DNA from: Oscillospiraceae bacterium
GTDB taxonomy: Bacteria; Bacillota; Clostridia; Oscillospirales; Ruminococcaceae
NCBI GenBank assembly: GCA_017460955.1
Contig: JAFTZY010000057.1
Location: forward strand, 1-51,790
Direction: 5' to 3'
Length of the DNA stretch: 51,790 nucleotides
Both the position numbers and the translations under genes were made by a program. Position 1 is the first letter of the stretch. Each line of letters starts with the position of its first letter. Under the pieces are notes generated by a model that worked only from the letters and a program-made list of their open reading frames with translations, ran no database searches and had not been told where the DNA came from. Shown in pieces: positions 1 through 8,157 of this stretch.

Positions 1-433
1 TCACGGCAAGGGGTGTTTTCATCTCGTGGGAGACATTCGAGACAAAGTCCGTGCGCAGCGTTTCCACGCCGGAGAGCTCCCCTGCCATGGTATTGATGCA
101 GCGGATGATCTCGTTGTACTCGGCCATCCCGGAGATGGTGGAGACGGGCTGGATACGCACGTCAAAATCCCCTGCGGCGATGCGCCGGAGCTCCTTGGTG
201 ATGCGGCGGATGGGGCGCTCGGTGAAGAAGCGGTGGCGTGCGGTGTCCATCAGCCAGAACAGGAGCGTGAGCAGCAGCACATTCCCGAAGGTCACGGGGG
301 CGGCTGCCATGATGTCCTGCGCGGTATAGTCCAGAAAATGCAGAAAGAGGATGAACGAGCAGGTCACGACGAAGGCAATGAGCAGAAAGAAGATCACAAA
401 TTTATAGATCCCCATCAATCGGCGATTCTTCAT
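1..433 (-). CDS. Sensor histidine kinase, N-terminal part (cut by window edge)
   Basis: The reading frame starts at an ATG whose last three bases overlap the TGA of the upstream regulator gene (ATGA overlap) and runs off the left edge. The visible ~144 residues show a first membrane segment (about residues 8-30), a very short outer loop, a second membrane segment (about 46-64), a HAMP-like linker (ERPIRRITKELRRIAAGDF), and the start of the dimerisation/phosphoacceptor helix (FVSNVSHEMKTPLAV, with the phosphorylatable His). The ATP-binding domain lies outside the window. The tiny extracytoplasmic loop suggests that it senses within or at the membrane. It is the partner of the adjacent OmpR-type regulator; the stimulus is unknown. 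Confidence 0.93.
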   Translation of the reverse strand, partial: MKNRRLMGIYKFVIFFLLIAFVVTCSFILFLHFLDYTAQDIMAAAPVTFGNVLLLTLLFWLMDTARHRFFTERPIRRITKELRRIAAGDFDVRIQPVSTISGMAEYNEIIRCINTMAGELSGVETLRTDFVSNVSHEMKTPLAV

Positions 434-1101
434 TTAAGCACCGCCTTGTAGCCGAGCCCGTGAACGGTCACGATCTCAAAGTCCTCACAGTCCTGGAGCT
501 TCTCCCGGAGCTTTCGCATGTACACATCCACGGTGCGCAGTCCCGAATTGGAATCGACGTCCCAGAATTCCTCCATCAAAGCACTGCGCGTGAAGGTCTT
601 TTTCGGATAGGACAGGAGCTTGTAGAGCAGATTGAACTCCCGCACGGTCAGCGGGATCTCCTCGCCGTTCAGGACGGCGGTGCGCTCGTCGGCGTTCATG
701 GAGAAATGCCCCACGGTGATCTGCTTGGCGCTGTTGATCCTCGCCCGCCGTAGGAGTGCGCCGATCTTCAGAAGCAGCTCCTCGAGCTCGACAGGCTTGA
801 CAAGGTAATCGTCGATCCCGAGCCGGTAGCCGCGCTGCTTGGAGGCAAAATCATCCTTGGCCGTCATGAAGAGGATCGGGATCTCCTGGTCAAGGCTGCG
901 CACGGTCTCCGCAAAGGCAAAGCCGTCAATGCCCGGCATCATGATGTCCGAGATGATGAGGTCGAACAGATCCCCGTACATCGTGTCATAGGCTTCATTG
1001 GCACTAAGGCACCCCACTGCCTCAAAGCCGTTTTTGTTCAGGTAGGTACACACGGTCCGGTTCAGGTCCCGGTCATCCTCCACCACTAAGATCTTGAACA
1101 T
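430..1101 (-). CDS. OmpR/PhoB-family response regulator
   Basis: This 223-residue protein has an N-terminal receiver domain with the acidic pair at E8/D9-D10, the phosphoacceptor Asp at about D52 (SDIMMPGIDG), the switch Thr at about 80 and Lys at about 102 (VKPVE). A winged-helix DNA-binding domain follows, from about residue 125 to the C-terminus, with the typical ending GLGYKAVLK. The start is supported by an AAGGAGGG ribosome-binding site a few bases upstream. It is cotranscribed with, and 4 bp overlapped by, the histidine kinase. Target genes are not evident from the neighbourhood; the next gene upstream on the same strand is a secreted esterase with its own terminator. Confidence 0.95.
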   Translation of the reverse strand: MFKILVVEDDRDLNRTVCTYLNKNGFEAVGCLSANEAYDTMYGDLFDLIISDIMMPGIDGFAFAETVRSLDQEIPILFMTAKDDFASKQRGYRLGIDDYLVKPVELEELLLKIGALLRRARINSAKQITVGHFSMNADERTAVLNGEEIPLTVREFNLLYKLLSYPKKTFTRSALMEEFWDVDSNSGLRTVDVYMRKLREKLQDCEDFEIVTVHGLGYKAVLK

Positions 1102-1184
1102 GGCACTCCCTCCTTATCGGTAGCATACCATAGAAATGTTTGCGTTTTGTTAAAATCCAGGAGTTCACAGAAAATTTACAAATA

Positions 1185-1213
1185 GAGCCGCCCCTCACAC
1201 GTGGGGGCGGCTC
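1185..1213 (-). terminator. Intrinsic terminator of the dockerin esterase gene
   Basis: A perfect 10-bp inverted repeat (1185-1194 with 1204-1213, GAGCCGCCCC arms) encloses a 9-base loop. Read on the minus strand it lies just after the esterase stop codon and is followed by a T-rich but interrupted stretch. It separates the esterase from the regulator/kinase pair. Confidence 0.8.
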
Positions 1214-1218
1214 CGGGT

Positions 1219-4200
1219 TTACTTTACATAGGTGTAGAGTCCTGCGATCTTCTGGTTCTTGACAGCACCGGCGACCAGACCTGCTACCACATTGGCACCC
1301 GTTTCGCAGAAATGCGTGCCGTCCGTGGAGCCCTCCACAACGCCCATCAGATGATAGGACAGTGCGGTGTTATAGCCGACGGAGTTGTAGTGGTTGACCA
1401 TCAGGGTATTCAGGTCGATGCACGGGATGCTGTACTTCGAGGCAAGCGACTTGCAGGCGTTGCAGTAGTCCGTGTAGCTGTTGACGAACTTGCCGGTGGA
1501 GCTGTTGTAGGCACCCATGCCGATGACGGTCGTCACGAGGATGGGCGTGCCGCCCTTCGCCTGGGTATCCTTGATGAACTGGGTCATGTACCACTCGTAG
1601 GAACCCTCGGCCGGATTGTTCACATCGCCGCAGACCGGTGCATAGCGGTCTGCATTGGACTTGCCGGCATCGTTGATGGCAAACTGGATCATGACAAAGT
1701 CACCGGCCTTCATGCTGTCGGCAATGGTCTGCCATCTACCCTCATCGTAGAACTTCTTGGAGGAGCGTCCGGCGATGGAGTGGTTCGCAACATTCACACC
1801 GTCCGTGAAATAGTCGGGCAGATAATAGCCCCAACCCTGCTGCGGTGCATAACTTGCACGGTAGGTCTGTACGGTGGAGTCACCGGCGATAAAGATGGTG
1901 GGCTTATTTGCATCGAGCATCTGCTGATAGCTGTCAGGATCATAGGGCTCGCCATAGGGCTCATCGGTCAGCGTCAGGGTGATGTAGTCGAGGTTCGGAC
2001 CGCCCTTGTCGGCAACGGCGGATACGAGCTTGATGGTATTCACGCCCTTGTTGAGCGGCAGCACGATGCCGAATTCCGTCCATGTCGTCCATGCGCCCGT
2101 CCCGGTGAAGGACTGCAGCCAGAAGCGGCTGGTATCGCCGTTGACATAGACCTTCATCTGCCGGTCATCCGCAGAGCCGTTGGCAAAGCGGATATGGGTC
2201 ATGTAATTGCCTGCCTGCTCGGTATAAACGGTGAAGGTGATGTTGGAGGTGTCATTGTTGTCAAGATTGACGTAGCCCTCGGCCTTGGTGTAGCCGGCAT
2301 TGGTGGTCTCAGCCACGCCCTGCTCCCATTCCTGATCGACGGCGAAATAGTAGCCGTTTTCGGACAGGCCGGAGGCATCGAAGGGAGCGAGCATCAGATA
2401 ATCGAGGTTCGGGCCGCCGCCCTCGGAGGAGGATACGAGGCTGATGGTGTTGGTGCCCTTTTTCAGTGTGAGGACAACGCTTGCGGTACCCCATGTCGTC
2501 CATGCGCCGGTACCGGGGAAGCCCATGGCATAGCCGCCCTCACCGTTCACAGTGATATTGACGGGGCGGTCATCGGCTGCACCGTTTGCATAGCGGAAGG
2601 TGATCTTGTAGTCGCCGTCGGCCGGAATGCCGTCGATGGTCCATGTCAGGCTACTGCCGGTGGCATTGTTGAAATTCCAGTAGGCACGGCCCTCAAAGCC
2701 GGCATTGGTGGTTTCCTCCCAGCCGTCAACACCCACGGCATCCACAGCATAATAGTGCGTATCATAGGAGATGGCCGGACGCTCGAATACCTTTTCAAGG
2801 CGAACAAGGAAGCGCTGGAGAAGTCCTGCATCCGCAGATTCGAGAGCGCCGCTGCCGTTGACATCGCCAAAGCGCAGATAGCCGGAGGTGTCCTGCGTGC
2901 GCACGGAGCGCTTGAGGAGTGTGAGGTCGATGACATTGACCACGCCGTCACCGTTGAGGTCGCCCTGTACGGACTGTACGGGGGGCTCCGTCGGTGCCTG
3001 TGTCGGAGGCTCGGTCGGGGCATCCGTTGCAGGCTCGGTGGCCTCCGGGATGGCAGTGGTCACTGCCTGCCAGTTCTGGCAAGCATTGTAGGTATAGCTC
3101 CACTGCTGCACATTGGCACCGCTGCCCTTGCTGGCACTGGCCACCTCCACGAAGCATGCATCGCGGGAGGAGCGGGTGGAGATGTAGTACGAGCCGTCGC
3201 CGACCTTGGTGAACTTGAAGAGCATCATGCTGTCGCTGCCCGAATAGGGCACGAGCTCGATGTTGCCGCCGTCGGAGCCGGTCATGGCCTTGAGGACATA
3301 GCCGGGATCGATCACGGAGCGGATGTAGTAGTAATCCGTGCCGCCGGCAAATGCGGAGAGCTGGAACTGCTGCGCGGTGACACCGCTCGAGCCCCACTGC
3401 TGGATGTTGGTGCCCTCGGCCATCGTGCCGCCGGCTACATCCATCACCAGACCGCTGTTGGTGTTCTTGAAGGTGTAGTACACGGAGGTATCCATCGCCG
3501 TATCGCCGATCTTCATCAGGCTCTGGATGATCTCGGCGTTCTTCTTGGCGCCCAGTGCGCTCTGATGGAGATCATCGGTGGAGCCGTCCGCCTTGGTGGC
3601 ATAGTACGATGCCATGGCACTCGCACCGATGCTCAGGCCGAAATCCTGCCATGCCGTGAAATCGTCGATGACGGTGACATTCTGCTCGGAGGCGATCTTA
3701 TCGAGCTGTCCGCCGAACCAGCGTCCGCCGAGGAGGGGGCTGCGGCTTAAGTCGCCCAGACGGCCCTGCTGCTTGACGAGGATGACGTTCATACCCTTGT
3801 TCTTGGCCGTCTTGACCATGTCGGTCACAACGCTGTAGTATTCCTCACCGGAGGAATAGTTGGTATCGTTGATACCGATGGAGATCACATAGTAGTCCCC
3901 GGGCTTGCCGTAGTACTTGATGGCGTCGAACTGTCCGCCGTCCACAAAGCCCTTGGCATACTGGCCGGAAGAAGCCTGGTTGCGCACCTCAAAGACATTT
4001 GTGTTGATGTAGTCCTTGAGGTACTGGCCCCATCCGTGCTGGGACGAATCGGCCACATTGTAATAATTGGCAACGGTCGAGTCGCCGCAGATCCAGACGG
4101 TCGGCTTCATGGTGCCGGTGGTGTTGATCTGCGTGATCTCGATCGCGGAGATCGTGTAGGCGGCATTGTTCATGCCCGCTACGGCGGAGATGCTCAGCTG

Positions 4201-4629
4201 TCCGTCCGTGACCGGTACCTGGATGCTCTCCACGGCGTTGTTACCGGTGAGGTTGATCATCTGGAGCATGTTCTCGATCATGATCGAGGTGCGGGGGCTG
4301 TTGCCCGTGGTGACGGTGACCTGGTACAGGCCCACCGGCAGGTCCACATTGAAGGTACCGCCCGAGAACTGCACGGCATCCGAGAGTGCCCCGCTGCCGC
4401 CGGCAGCCACATTGGACACGCTGCCCGAGAAGCCGTACCCCTTCGAGCTGCTGTAGCCGTCCGATGCGGAAACGCCCGTGTAGCCGCTGGCCGCGCCGCT
4501 GCCGCCTAGGTCGAACTTCCAGTTGGCTGTGGCAGCCTTGGAGGGCAGTACTGCACCGCCGGGAACGGTGAGCATGGACAGTGCCAGTGCTGCCGAAGTC
4601 AGACCGCTGAGCCATTTCTTGAACTTCAT
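1219..4629 (-). CDS. Secreted dockerin protein with two SGNH (CE12-like) esterase domains and three carbohydrate-binding-type modules
   Basis: An 1136-residue exported protein. The order read from the sequence is: signal peptide (about 1-33); an N-terminal beta-sandwich module (about 36-170); a first SGNH/GDSL esterase of the rhamnogalacturonan acetylesterase type (GDSTV with Ser184, a GIND block, and a C-terminal TDDLH Asp/His pair); a ricin-type CBM13-like module (QQW repeats, about 380-525); a Thr/Pro linker (TEPPTQAPTEPP); an INTERNAL type I dockerin (about 553-620; loops DLNGDGVVNVID and DVNGSGALESAD); two tandem CBM35-like modules sharing an 'ETTNAG' start; and a second SGNH esterase (Ser918, FAIND, TDGTH). 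Both catalytic sets look intact. The likely role is deacetylation of pectin or other acetylated polysaccharide from a cellulosome-like complex. The start has a good AGGAGG site. Substrate is inferred from family, not shown. Confidence 0.9.
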   Translation of the reverse strand: MKFKKWLSGLTSAALALSMLTVPGGAVLPSKAATANWKFDLGGSGAASGYTGVSASDGYSSSKGYGFSGSVSNVAAGGSGALSDAVQFSGGTFNVDLPVGLYQVTVTTGNSPRTSIMIENMLQMINLTGNNAVESIQVPVTDGQLSISAVAGMNNAAYTISAIEITQINTTGTMKPTVWICGDSTVANYYNVADSSQHGWGQYLKDYINTNVFEVRNQASSGQYAKGFVDGGQFDAIKYYGKPGDYYVISIGINDTNYSSGEEYYSVVTDMVKTAKNKGMNVILVKQQGRLGDLSRSPLLGGRWFGGQLDKIASEQNVTVIDDFTAWQDFGLSIGASAMASYYATKADGSTDDLHQSALGAKKNAEIIQSLMKIGDTAMDTSVYYTFKNTNSGLVMDVAGGTMAEGTNIQQWGSSGVTAQQFQLSAFAGGTDYYYIRSVIDPGYVLKAMTGSDGGNIELVPYSGSDSMMLFKFTKVGDGSYYISTRSSRDACFVEVASASKGSGANVQQWSYTYNACQNWQAVTTAIPEATEPATDAPTEPPTQAPTEPPVQSVQGDLNGDGVVNVIDLTLLKRSVRTQDTSGYLRFGDVNGSGALESADAGLLQRFLVRLEKVFERPAISYDTHYYAVDAVGVDGWEETTNAGFEGRAYWNFNNATGSSLTWTIDGIPADGDYKITFRYANGAADDRPVNITVNGEGGYAMGFPGTGAWTTWGTASVVLTLKKGTNTISLVSSSEGGGPNLDYLMLAPFDASGLSENGYYFAVDQEWEQGVAETTNAGYTKAEGYVNLDNNDTSNITFTVYTEQAGNYMTHIRFANGSADDRQMKVYVNGDTSRFWLQSFTGTGAWTTWTEFGIVLPLNKGVNTIKLVSAVADKGGPNLDYITLTLTDEPYGEPYDPDSYQQMLDANKPTIFIAGDSTVQTYRASYAPQQGWGYYLPDYFTDGVNVANHSIAGRSSKKFYDEGRWQTIADSMKAGDFVMIQFAINDAGKSNADRYAPVCGDVNNPAEGSYEWYMTQFIKDTQAKGGTPILVTTVIGMGAYNSSTGKFVNSYTDYCNACKSLASKYSIPCIDLNTLMVNHYNSVGYNTALSYHLMGVVEGSTDGTHFCETGANVVAGLVAGAVKNQKIAGLYTYVK

Positions 4630-4683
4630 ATCAATTCCTCCTATCTGTGTGTCATGGTTCCCTTATCCATTCTAATTGTATTC

Positions 4684-4712
4684 ATTATATCATAGGAATT
4701 CAGAAAATGCAA
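4684..4712 (-). promoter_or_regulatory. Promoter of the dockerin esterase gene
   Basis: On the minus strand, TTGCAT (4712-4707) and TATAAT (4689-4684) are separated by 17 bases, with an extended -10 TGA just before TATAAT. It lies 55 bases ahead of the esterase start codon. Confidence 0.75.
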
Positions 4713-4818
4713 TGGCAAAGCACAGTCAATTTGTTGCAAATTTTGCACTATTTTTGTATTTCGGATAAATTCATAAAAAATACAAAAATGAAAGAGGACG
4801 ACTCCGGGGATACAAACC

Positions 4819-4850
4819 GCGCCCGCTCCATAAAGATACGGAGCGGGCGC
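4819..4850 (-). terminator. Terminator of the lipoprotein gene
   Basis: A perfect 11-bp GC-rich inverted repeat (4819-4829 with 4840-4850) has a 10-base loop. It lies 15 bases after the lipoprotein stop on the minus strand and is followed by GGTTTGTA, a weak T stretch. Confidence 0.75.
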
Positions 4851-4864
4851 AGTTTTCGGGATCG

Positions 4865-6865
4865 TTACGGCACCAGCAGATCCACGGAGCGAAGGCTGTT
4901 CCAATAGGCATCGAGATCGGACGGATCCAGGGGCTCATTGAGCATGTACTCGATCTGCACATACTGCTCACTGCCGGGGATCTCGTAATAGCCGTACAGG
5001 TAGCAGCTCCCGTACTCCACATTCTCCGGTGCATCGGCCGGACGCAGGCAGAAGAGGTACCCCTTCCCGCCGCACGGCATGGTGAGCTCCTCCTCCCGCT
5101 CCAGGCGGTAATCGAGGTTTTTATTGTTCAGAAGGCGCTCCTTCTCGTGCGCCGCATCCTTCTGTGCGGTGCGGCCCGTGTCGATCAGATAGAAGAATGC
5201 GCCGCAGTAGACCGTGTTCCCGGCCTTGCGGCAGGCCTCATGGTCCGTCTCCAGGAGCCATGCGCGGTAGTAATCCCGGCCGGAGTAATCCGACTCCCGG
5301 CCCCAGTCCCAGTCGGCGGGCACGGCGGAGAAGTCCTCCGGAAAGCTGATGACGAGGTCCTTCGAGGTGACGGCTCTATCGGGATCATTGGTGTTGACTG
5401 TCCAGAGCGCGTTCCAGTAGGCTTCGGCCTGTTCGGTTCCCGTCCGGACGGCGGCAGTGACCCTGATGTACTGGTGGCTCCCTTCGATGTCGTAGTAGCC
5501 GTACAGCCAGTCGGTCCCCTCCTTCTCGTCGCGGATGCGCAGCAGGTAGCCGTCCTGTCCGCCGCTTGTCAGGATATGCTTGGTGGAGACCGCACTGCGG
5601 TCATCGTCGGAAATGTTGGCCCGGAGCGCTTCCTGCGCCGCATTCTTTGCATTGTAGGGGCTCTCCTCGAGCTTGATGGAAAGCGAGAGGACCTCCTCCG
5701 GCAGATCCCCCGCTACCTCACGCACCGGCGCATCGGCCTGGATGATCTCACCGTTTTTGTAGATGCACTCCCAGTCCCCGACCACGGGGCGCGTTTGCAG
5801 ACCGTCGGGCAGCGTGATGGAGATGTTCATGCCGTTGGTATCCTTGTAGTTGCTGAAATCAAATCCCTCCGGTGCTGCCGGGAGCGTGGGCGTGCCGGTA
5901 AAGACAAAGCTTTCGAGGGAGGCGCGGACATCCTCGAAGCGTTCGGGATCCGTAAAGCCGTACCAGACATTGATGTACTGCGTGTCCGTGAGCGGGAAGA
6001 TGCAGTTGACGCTGTTGGCGTTATCGCCGAAATCGGCATAGAAATAGTAGCCGACCGTGTCCGGCTGCTCCCGGATCACGCCGGTGTCCGACAGGTAGCC
6101 GTTCTGGTCAAGTGCGCCGGCAAGCTCATTCATGTAATCCGTGGGGGAATCGTAGTAGGGGCGGTCGATGTATTCGATCCCGATCTGGATGCTGTCATTT
6201 TGCTCGCATTCCAGGAGCGTCTTGCAGTAGCCCTCCTCATCCTCGCGGAGGTAATCGGAGACGTACCGCAGCCGGATCTCCTGCGGGATGCGGATGGAAA
6301 AGCCGAATTCCCGATCCTCATACACGGTATCGTGTGCATAGTCCTGCGCGTCATCGACGCCCCAGGCACTGTACCAGACATAGGCGTCGGTCAGCAGGTA
6401 CACGCCCGGCTCGGAAACAGCCGCACTGACAGTGTGCGCGTCCGTATCGAGCGAGGTATCCACGCTGTCGTAGAAGTCCTCCTCCTCATTGTAGTGGAGC
6501 ATCAGCAGATTCCCGGGCGGTACGCTGTGCATCGCATCCGGATCATAGAAAAATGTCAGCTGTGCCCCGTGCAGATCGCCGGAGTCGATCTCCACAGGTG
6601 CGCCGAAGCGCCCAACGACCTCGGAATGCAGGACATTGGTCCCGTAGACATCCAGGATGCGGGTGCCTGCGGGGAGTTCCCCCTCGAGTGTGACGCGGGT
6701 GACCCCGTCCGCCCCGGATCCGGACAGATCGCAGGTCACCGGCGAGACCGGTGCGGGCTGCGTATCGATCGTCCCCTCCCCCTGCCTGTCCGTCCGGCAG
6801 GGGGTGCAGGATGACAGGAGCAGCCCTGCCGCAAGGACCGGCAAAACAGCGGCTGTGCGTTTCAT
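4865..6865 (-). CDS. Large lipoprotein with repeated domains, function unknown
   Basis: A 666-residue protein starting MKRTAAVLPVLAAGLLLSSC, a lipobox signal peptide (LLSSC), so it should be membrane-anchored outside the cell. After an N-terminal region (about 40-170) with a beta-sandwich look, there are three units of roughly 140-160 residues. The last two clearly resemble each other: each has a Gly-Gly…GYL segment, then L-Y-G-Y-Y-x-I-x-G-S-x-Q-Y, then A-Y-W-N-x-L. The first is a more distant relative ending DVRASLESFVF. It stands alone with its own promoter and terminator. I do not recognise a named family; a surface-exposed binding or sensing role would be a guess. Confidence 0.85.
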   Translation of the reverse strand: MKRTAAVLPVLAAGLLLSSCTPCRTDRQGEGTIDTQPAPVSPVTCDLSGSGADGVTRVTLEGELPAGTRILDVYGTNVLHSEVVGRFGAPVEIDSGDLHGAQLTFFYDPDAMHSVPPGNLLMLHYNEEEDFYDSVDTSLDTDAHTVSAAVSEPGVYLLTDAYVWYSAWGVDDAQDYAHDTVYEDREFGFSIRIPQEIRLRYVSDYLREDEEGYCKTLLECEQNDSIQIGIEYIDRPYYDSPTDYMNELAGALDQNGYLSDTGVIREQPDTVGYYFYADFGDNANSVNCIFPLTDTQYINVWYGFTDPERFEDVRASLESFVFTGTPTLPAAPEGFDFSNYKDTNGMNISITLPDGLQTRPVVGDWECIYKNGEIIQADAPVREVAGDLPEEVLSLSIKLEESPYNAKNAAQEALRANISDDDRSAVSTKHILTSGGQDGYLLRIRDEKEGTDWLYGYYDIEGSHQYIRVTAAVRTGTEQAEAYWNALWTVNTNDPDRAVTSKDLVISFPEDFSAVPADWDWGRESDYSGRDYYRAWLLETDHEACRKAGNTVYCGAFFYLIDTGRTAQKDAAHEKERLLNNKNLDYRLEREEELTMPCGGKGYLFCLRPADAPENVEYGSCYLYGYYEIPGSEQYVQIEYMLNEPLDPSDLDAYWNSLRSVDLLVP

Positions 6866-6899
6866 AGCTTATCCCCTCCCTGTGTGTTTGTTTTCTTTG

Positions 6900-6928
6900 A
6901 TTATACACGATACAGCAGAAATTGTCAA
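6900..6928 (-). promoter_or_regulatory. Promoter of the lipoprotein gene
   Basis: On the minus strand, consensus TTGACA (6928-6923) and TATAAT (6905-6900) are spaced by exactly 17 bases, about 35 bases ahead of the start codon. Confidence 0.85.
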
Positions 6929-6934
6929 CAGGGC

Positions 6935-6963
6935 TTGCAGAAAAGGACAATATATGCTATAAT
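6935..6963 (+). promoter_or_regulatory. Promoter of the nuclease / macrodomain gene group
   Basis: TTGCAG and TATAAT are spaced by 17 bases with an extended -10 TGC. It is back-to-back with the lipoprotein promoter; the -35 boxes are only 6 bases apart, so polymerase binding at the two could interfere. The leader up to the start codon (about 90 bases) contains TATCCTATCC twice. Confidence 0.8.
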
Positions 6964-7058
6964 AGCAACAGGCGCGCTTGCAGGCTATCCTATCCCATGC
7001 GTAGCACTCGGCGAGCGCTTTTCAATTTGTATCCTATCCATCACAGGAGGTGCTTTGG

Positions 7059-8135
7059 ATGCTGTATCAGAAGCTGTGGGATTTTGAAAACGGCGAGGAG
7101 ATCACGGATGCACACATCGACGAGCGGGAGCTTGAGGATCTCATCGTCCGCAATCCCTCCATTCTCGACCGGGACTGGCTGCTCATCGGCGAGCAGGTCA
7201 GCACACAGGGCGGACCGCTCGACCTGCTCTTCATGGAGCCGGACGGGAATCCCGTCGTGGTCGAGCTCAAACGGAATAAAACGCCCCGGGAGGTCACGGC
7301 GCAGGCGCTCGATTATGCCTCGGATGTGAGCAGCTACACCATTGACGACCTGATCGAGATCTACGAGAGCTTTGCAAGCCGGCATGAGGGGTATCCGGCA
7401 ACGCTCCAGGAGGCGTTTGAGAAAAAATTCCTCCGCCCGCTTGAAACGGATCCGGAGGATACCGCGGACCGGAAGGTGAAGATCGTCATCGTCGCATCCC
7501 GGATGGATGACAGCACGGAGCGCATCCTGCGCTTTCTCCGGGACACCTATCAGGTCAACATCAACATCCTCTTCTTCCATGTCTACGAGTTCTCAGGCAG
7601 GCGTCTGCTGGGCAGGACCTGGTTCGGCGAGGATATCGAGGAGCGCCGGGATGTCACGCAGTACACCCAGAACGGCTATGCATACGTCAATTTCGGCTGC
7701 AATGCCTTCCGCCGGTGGGAGGATGCGGTGCGGTACGGCTTCATCAGCGCCGGGGGCAGCAGATGGTATGCCAAGACCCTGCGCAGACTTGCGGCAGGAG
7801 ACCGGATCTTCGCCTACATCCCGCAGTCGGGGTATGTCGGCTACGGCATCGTCACCGATCCCGTGCTCCCGGCGCAGGAGACGGCGTTTACGCAGGACGG
7901 GCGGACGTTCGGCTTTTCGGAGATCGAGCACGGAGACGGGTACCTTCACGATGCAAACGATTCGGATCTTGCAGAATATGTCGTCAAGGTCAGATGGGTG
8001 CATACGGTGGACCAGGCCCATGCCGTCCGTCTTTCGGGCGGATTTTCCATCCAGCACAGCGCCTGCAAGCCGCTCTCCCCGACCTGGACCTACACGGTCC
8101 AGAAGCTCCGGGAGCTTTGGCATCTGACGGATTAA
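7059..8135 (+). CDS. PD-(D/E)XK nuclease (DUF91/NucS-like) with C-terminal EVE/PUA-like domain
   Basis: A 358-residue protein. The ATG at 7059 is preferred over the in-frame GTG at 7050 because that GTG overlaps the AGGAGG ribosome-binding site (7045-7050). The N-terminal half has the core of a PD-(D/E)XK nuclease: E-L-E-D-L-I, then GGPLDLLF (metal-binding Asp) and VVVELKRN (the E-x-K pair). This resembles the NucS C-terminal / DUF91 fold. The C-terminal half (about 205-355; WEDAVRYGF, LAAGDRIFAYIPQSGYVGYGIV) resembles EVE/PUA-type domains, which in known cases bind modified bases. That makes restriction of modified DNA a reasonable guess, but no substrate can be read from sequence. It is followed at 22 bases by the macrodomain gene. 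Confidence 0.8.
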   Translation: MLYQKLWDFENGEEITDAHIDERELEDLIVRNPSILDRDWLLIGEQVSTQGGPLDLLFMEPDGNPVVVELKRNKTPREVTAQALDYASDVSSYTIDDLIEIYESFASRHEGYPATLQEAFEKKFLRPLETDPEDTADRKVKIVIVASRMDDSTERILRFLRDTYQVNINILFFHVYEFSGRRLLGRTWFGEDIEERRDVTQYTQNGYAYVNFGCNAFRRWEDAVRYGFISAGGSRWYAKTLRRLAAGDRIFAYIPQSGYVGYGIVTDPVLPAQETAFTQDGRTFGFSEIEHGDGYLHDANDSDLAEYVVKVRWVHTVDQAHAVRLSGGFSIQHSACKPLSPTWTYTVQKLRELWHLTD

Positions 8136-8157
8136 CAGCTTGAAACGAGGGATCATA

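Noticed and set aside
1201-3750. Long open frame of 849 codons on the plus strand, and similar long frames at 5147-6814, 21931-24135, 31019-33490, 36344-39004 and elsewhere
   Set aside because: Each lies antisense to a well-supported gene; their translations are low-complexity and show no domain features. They result from codon bias leaving the opposite strand free of stops.
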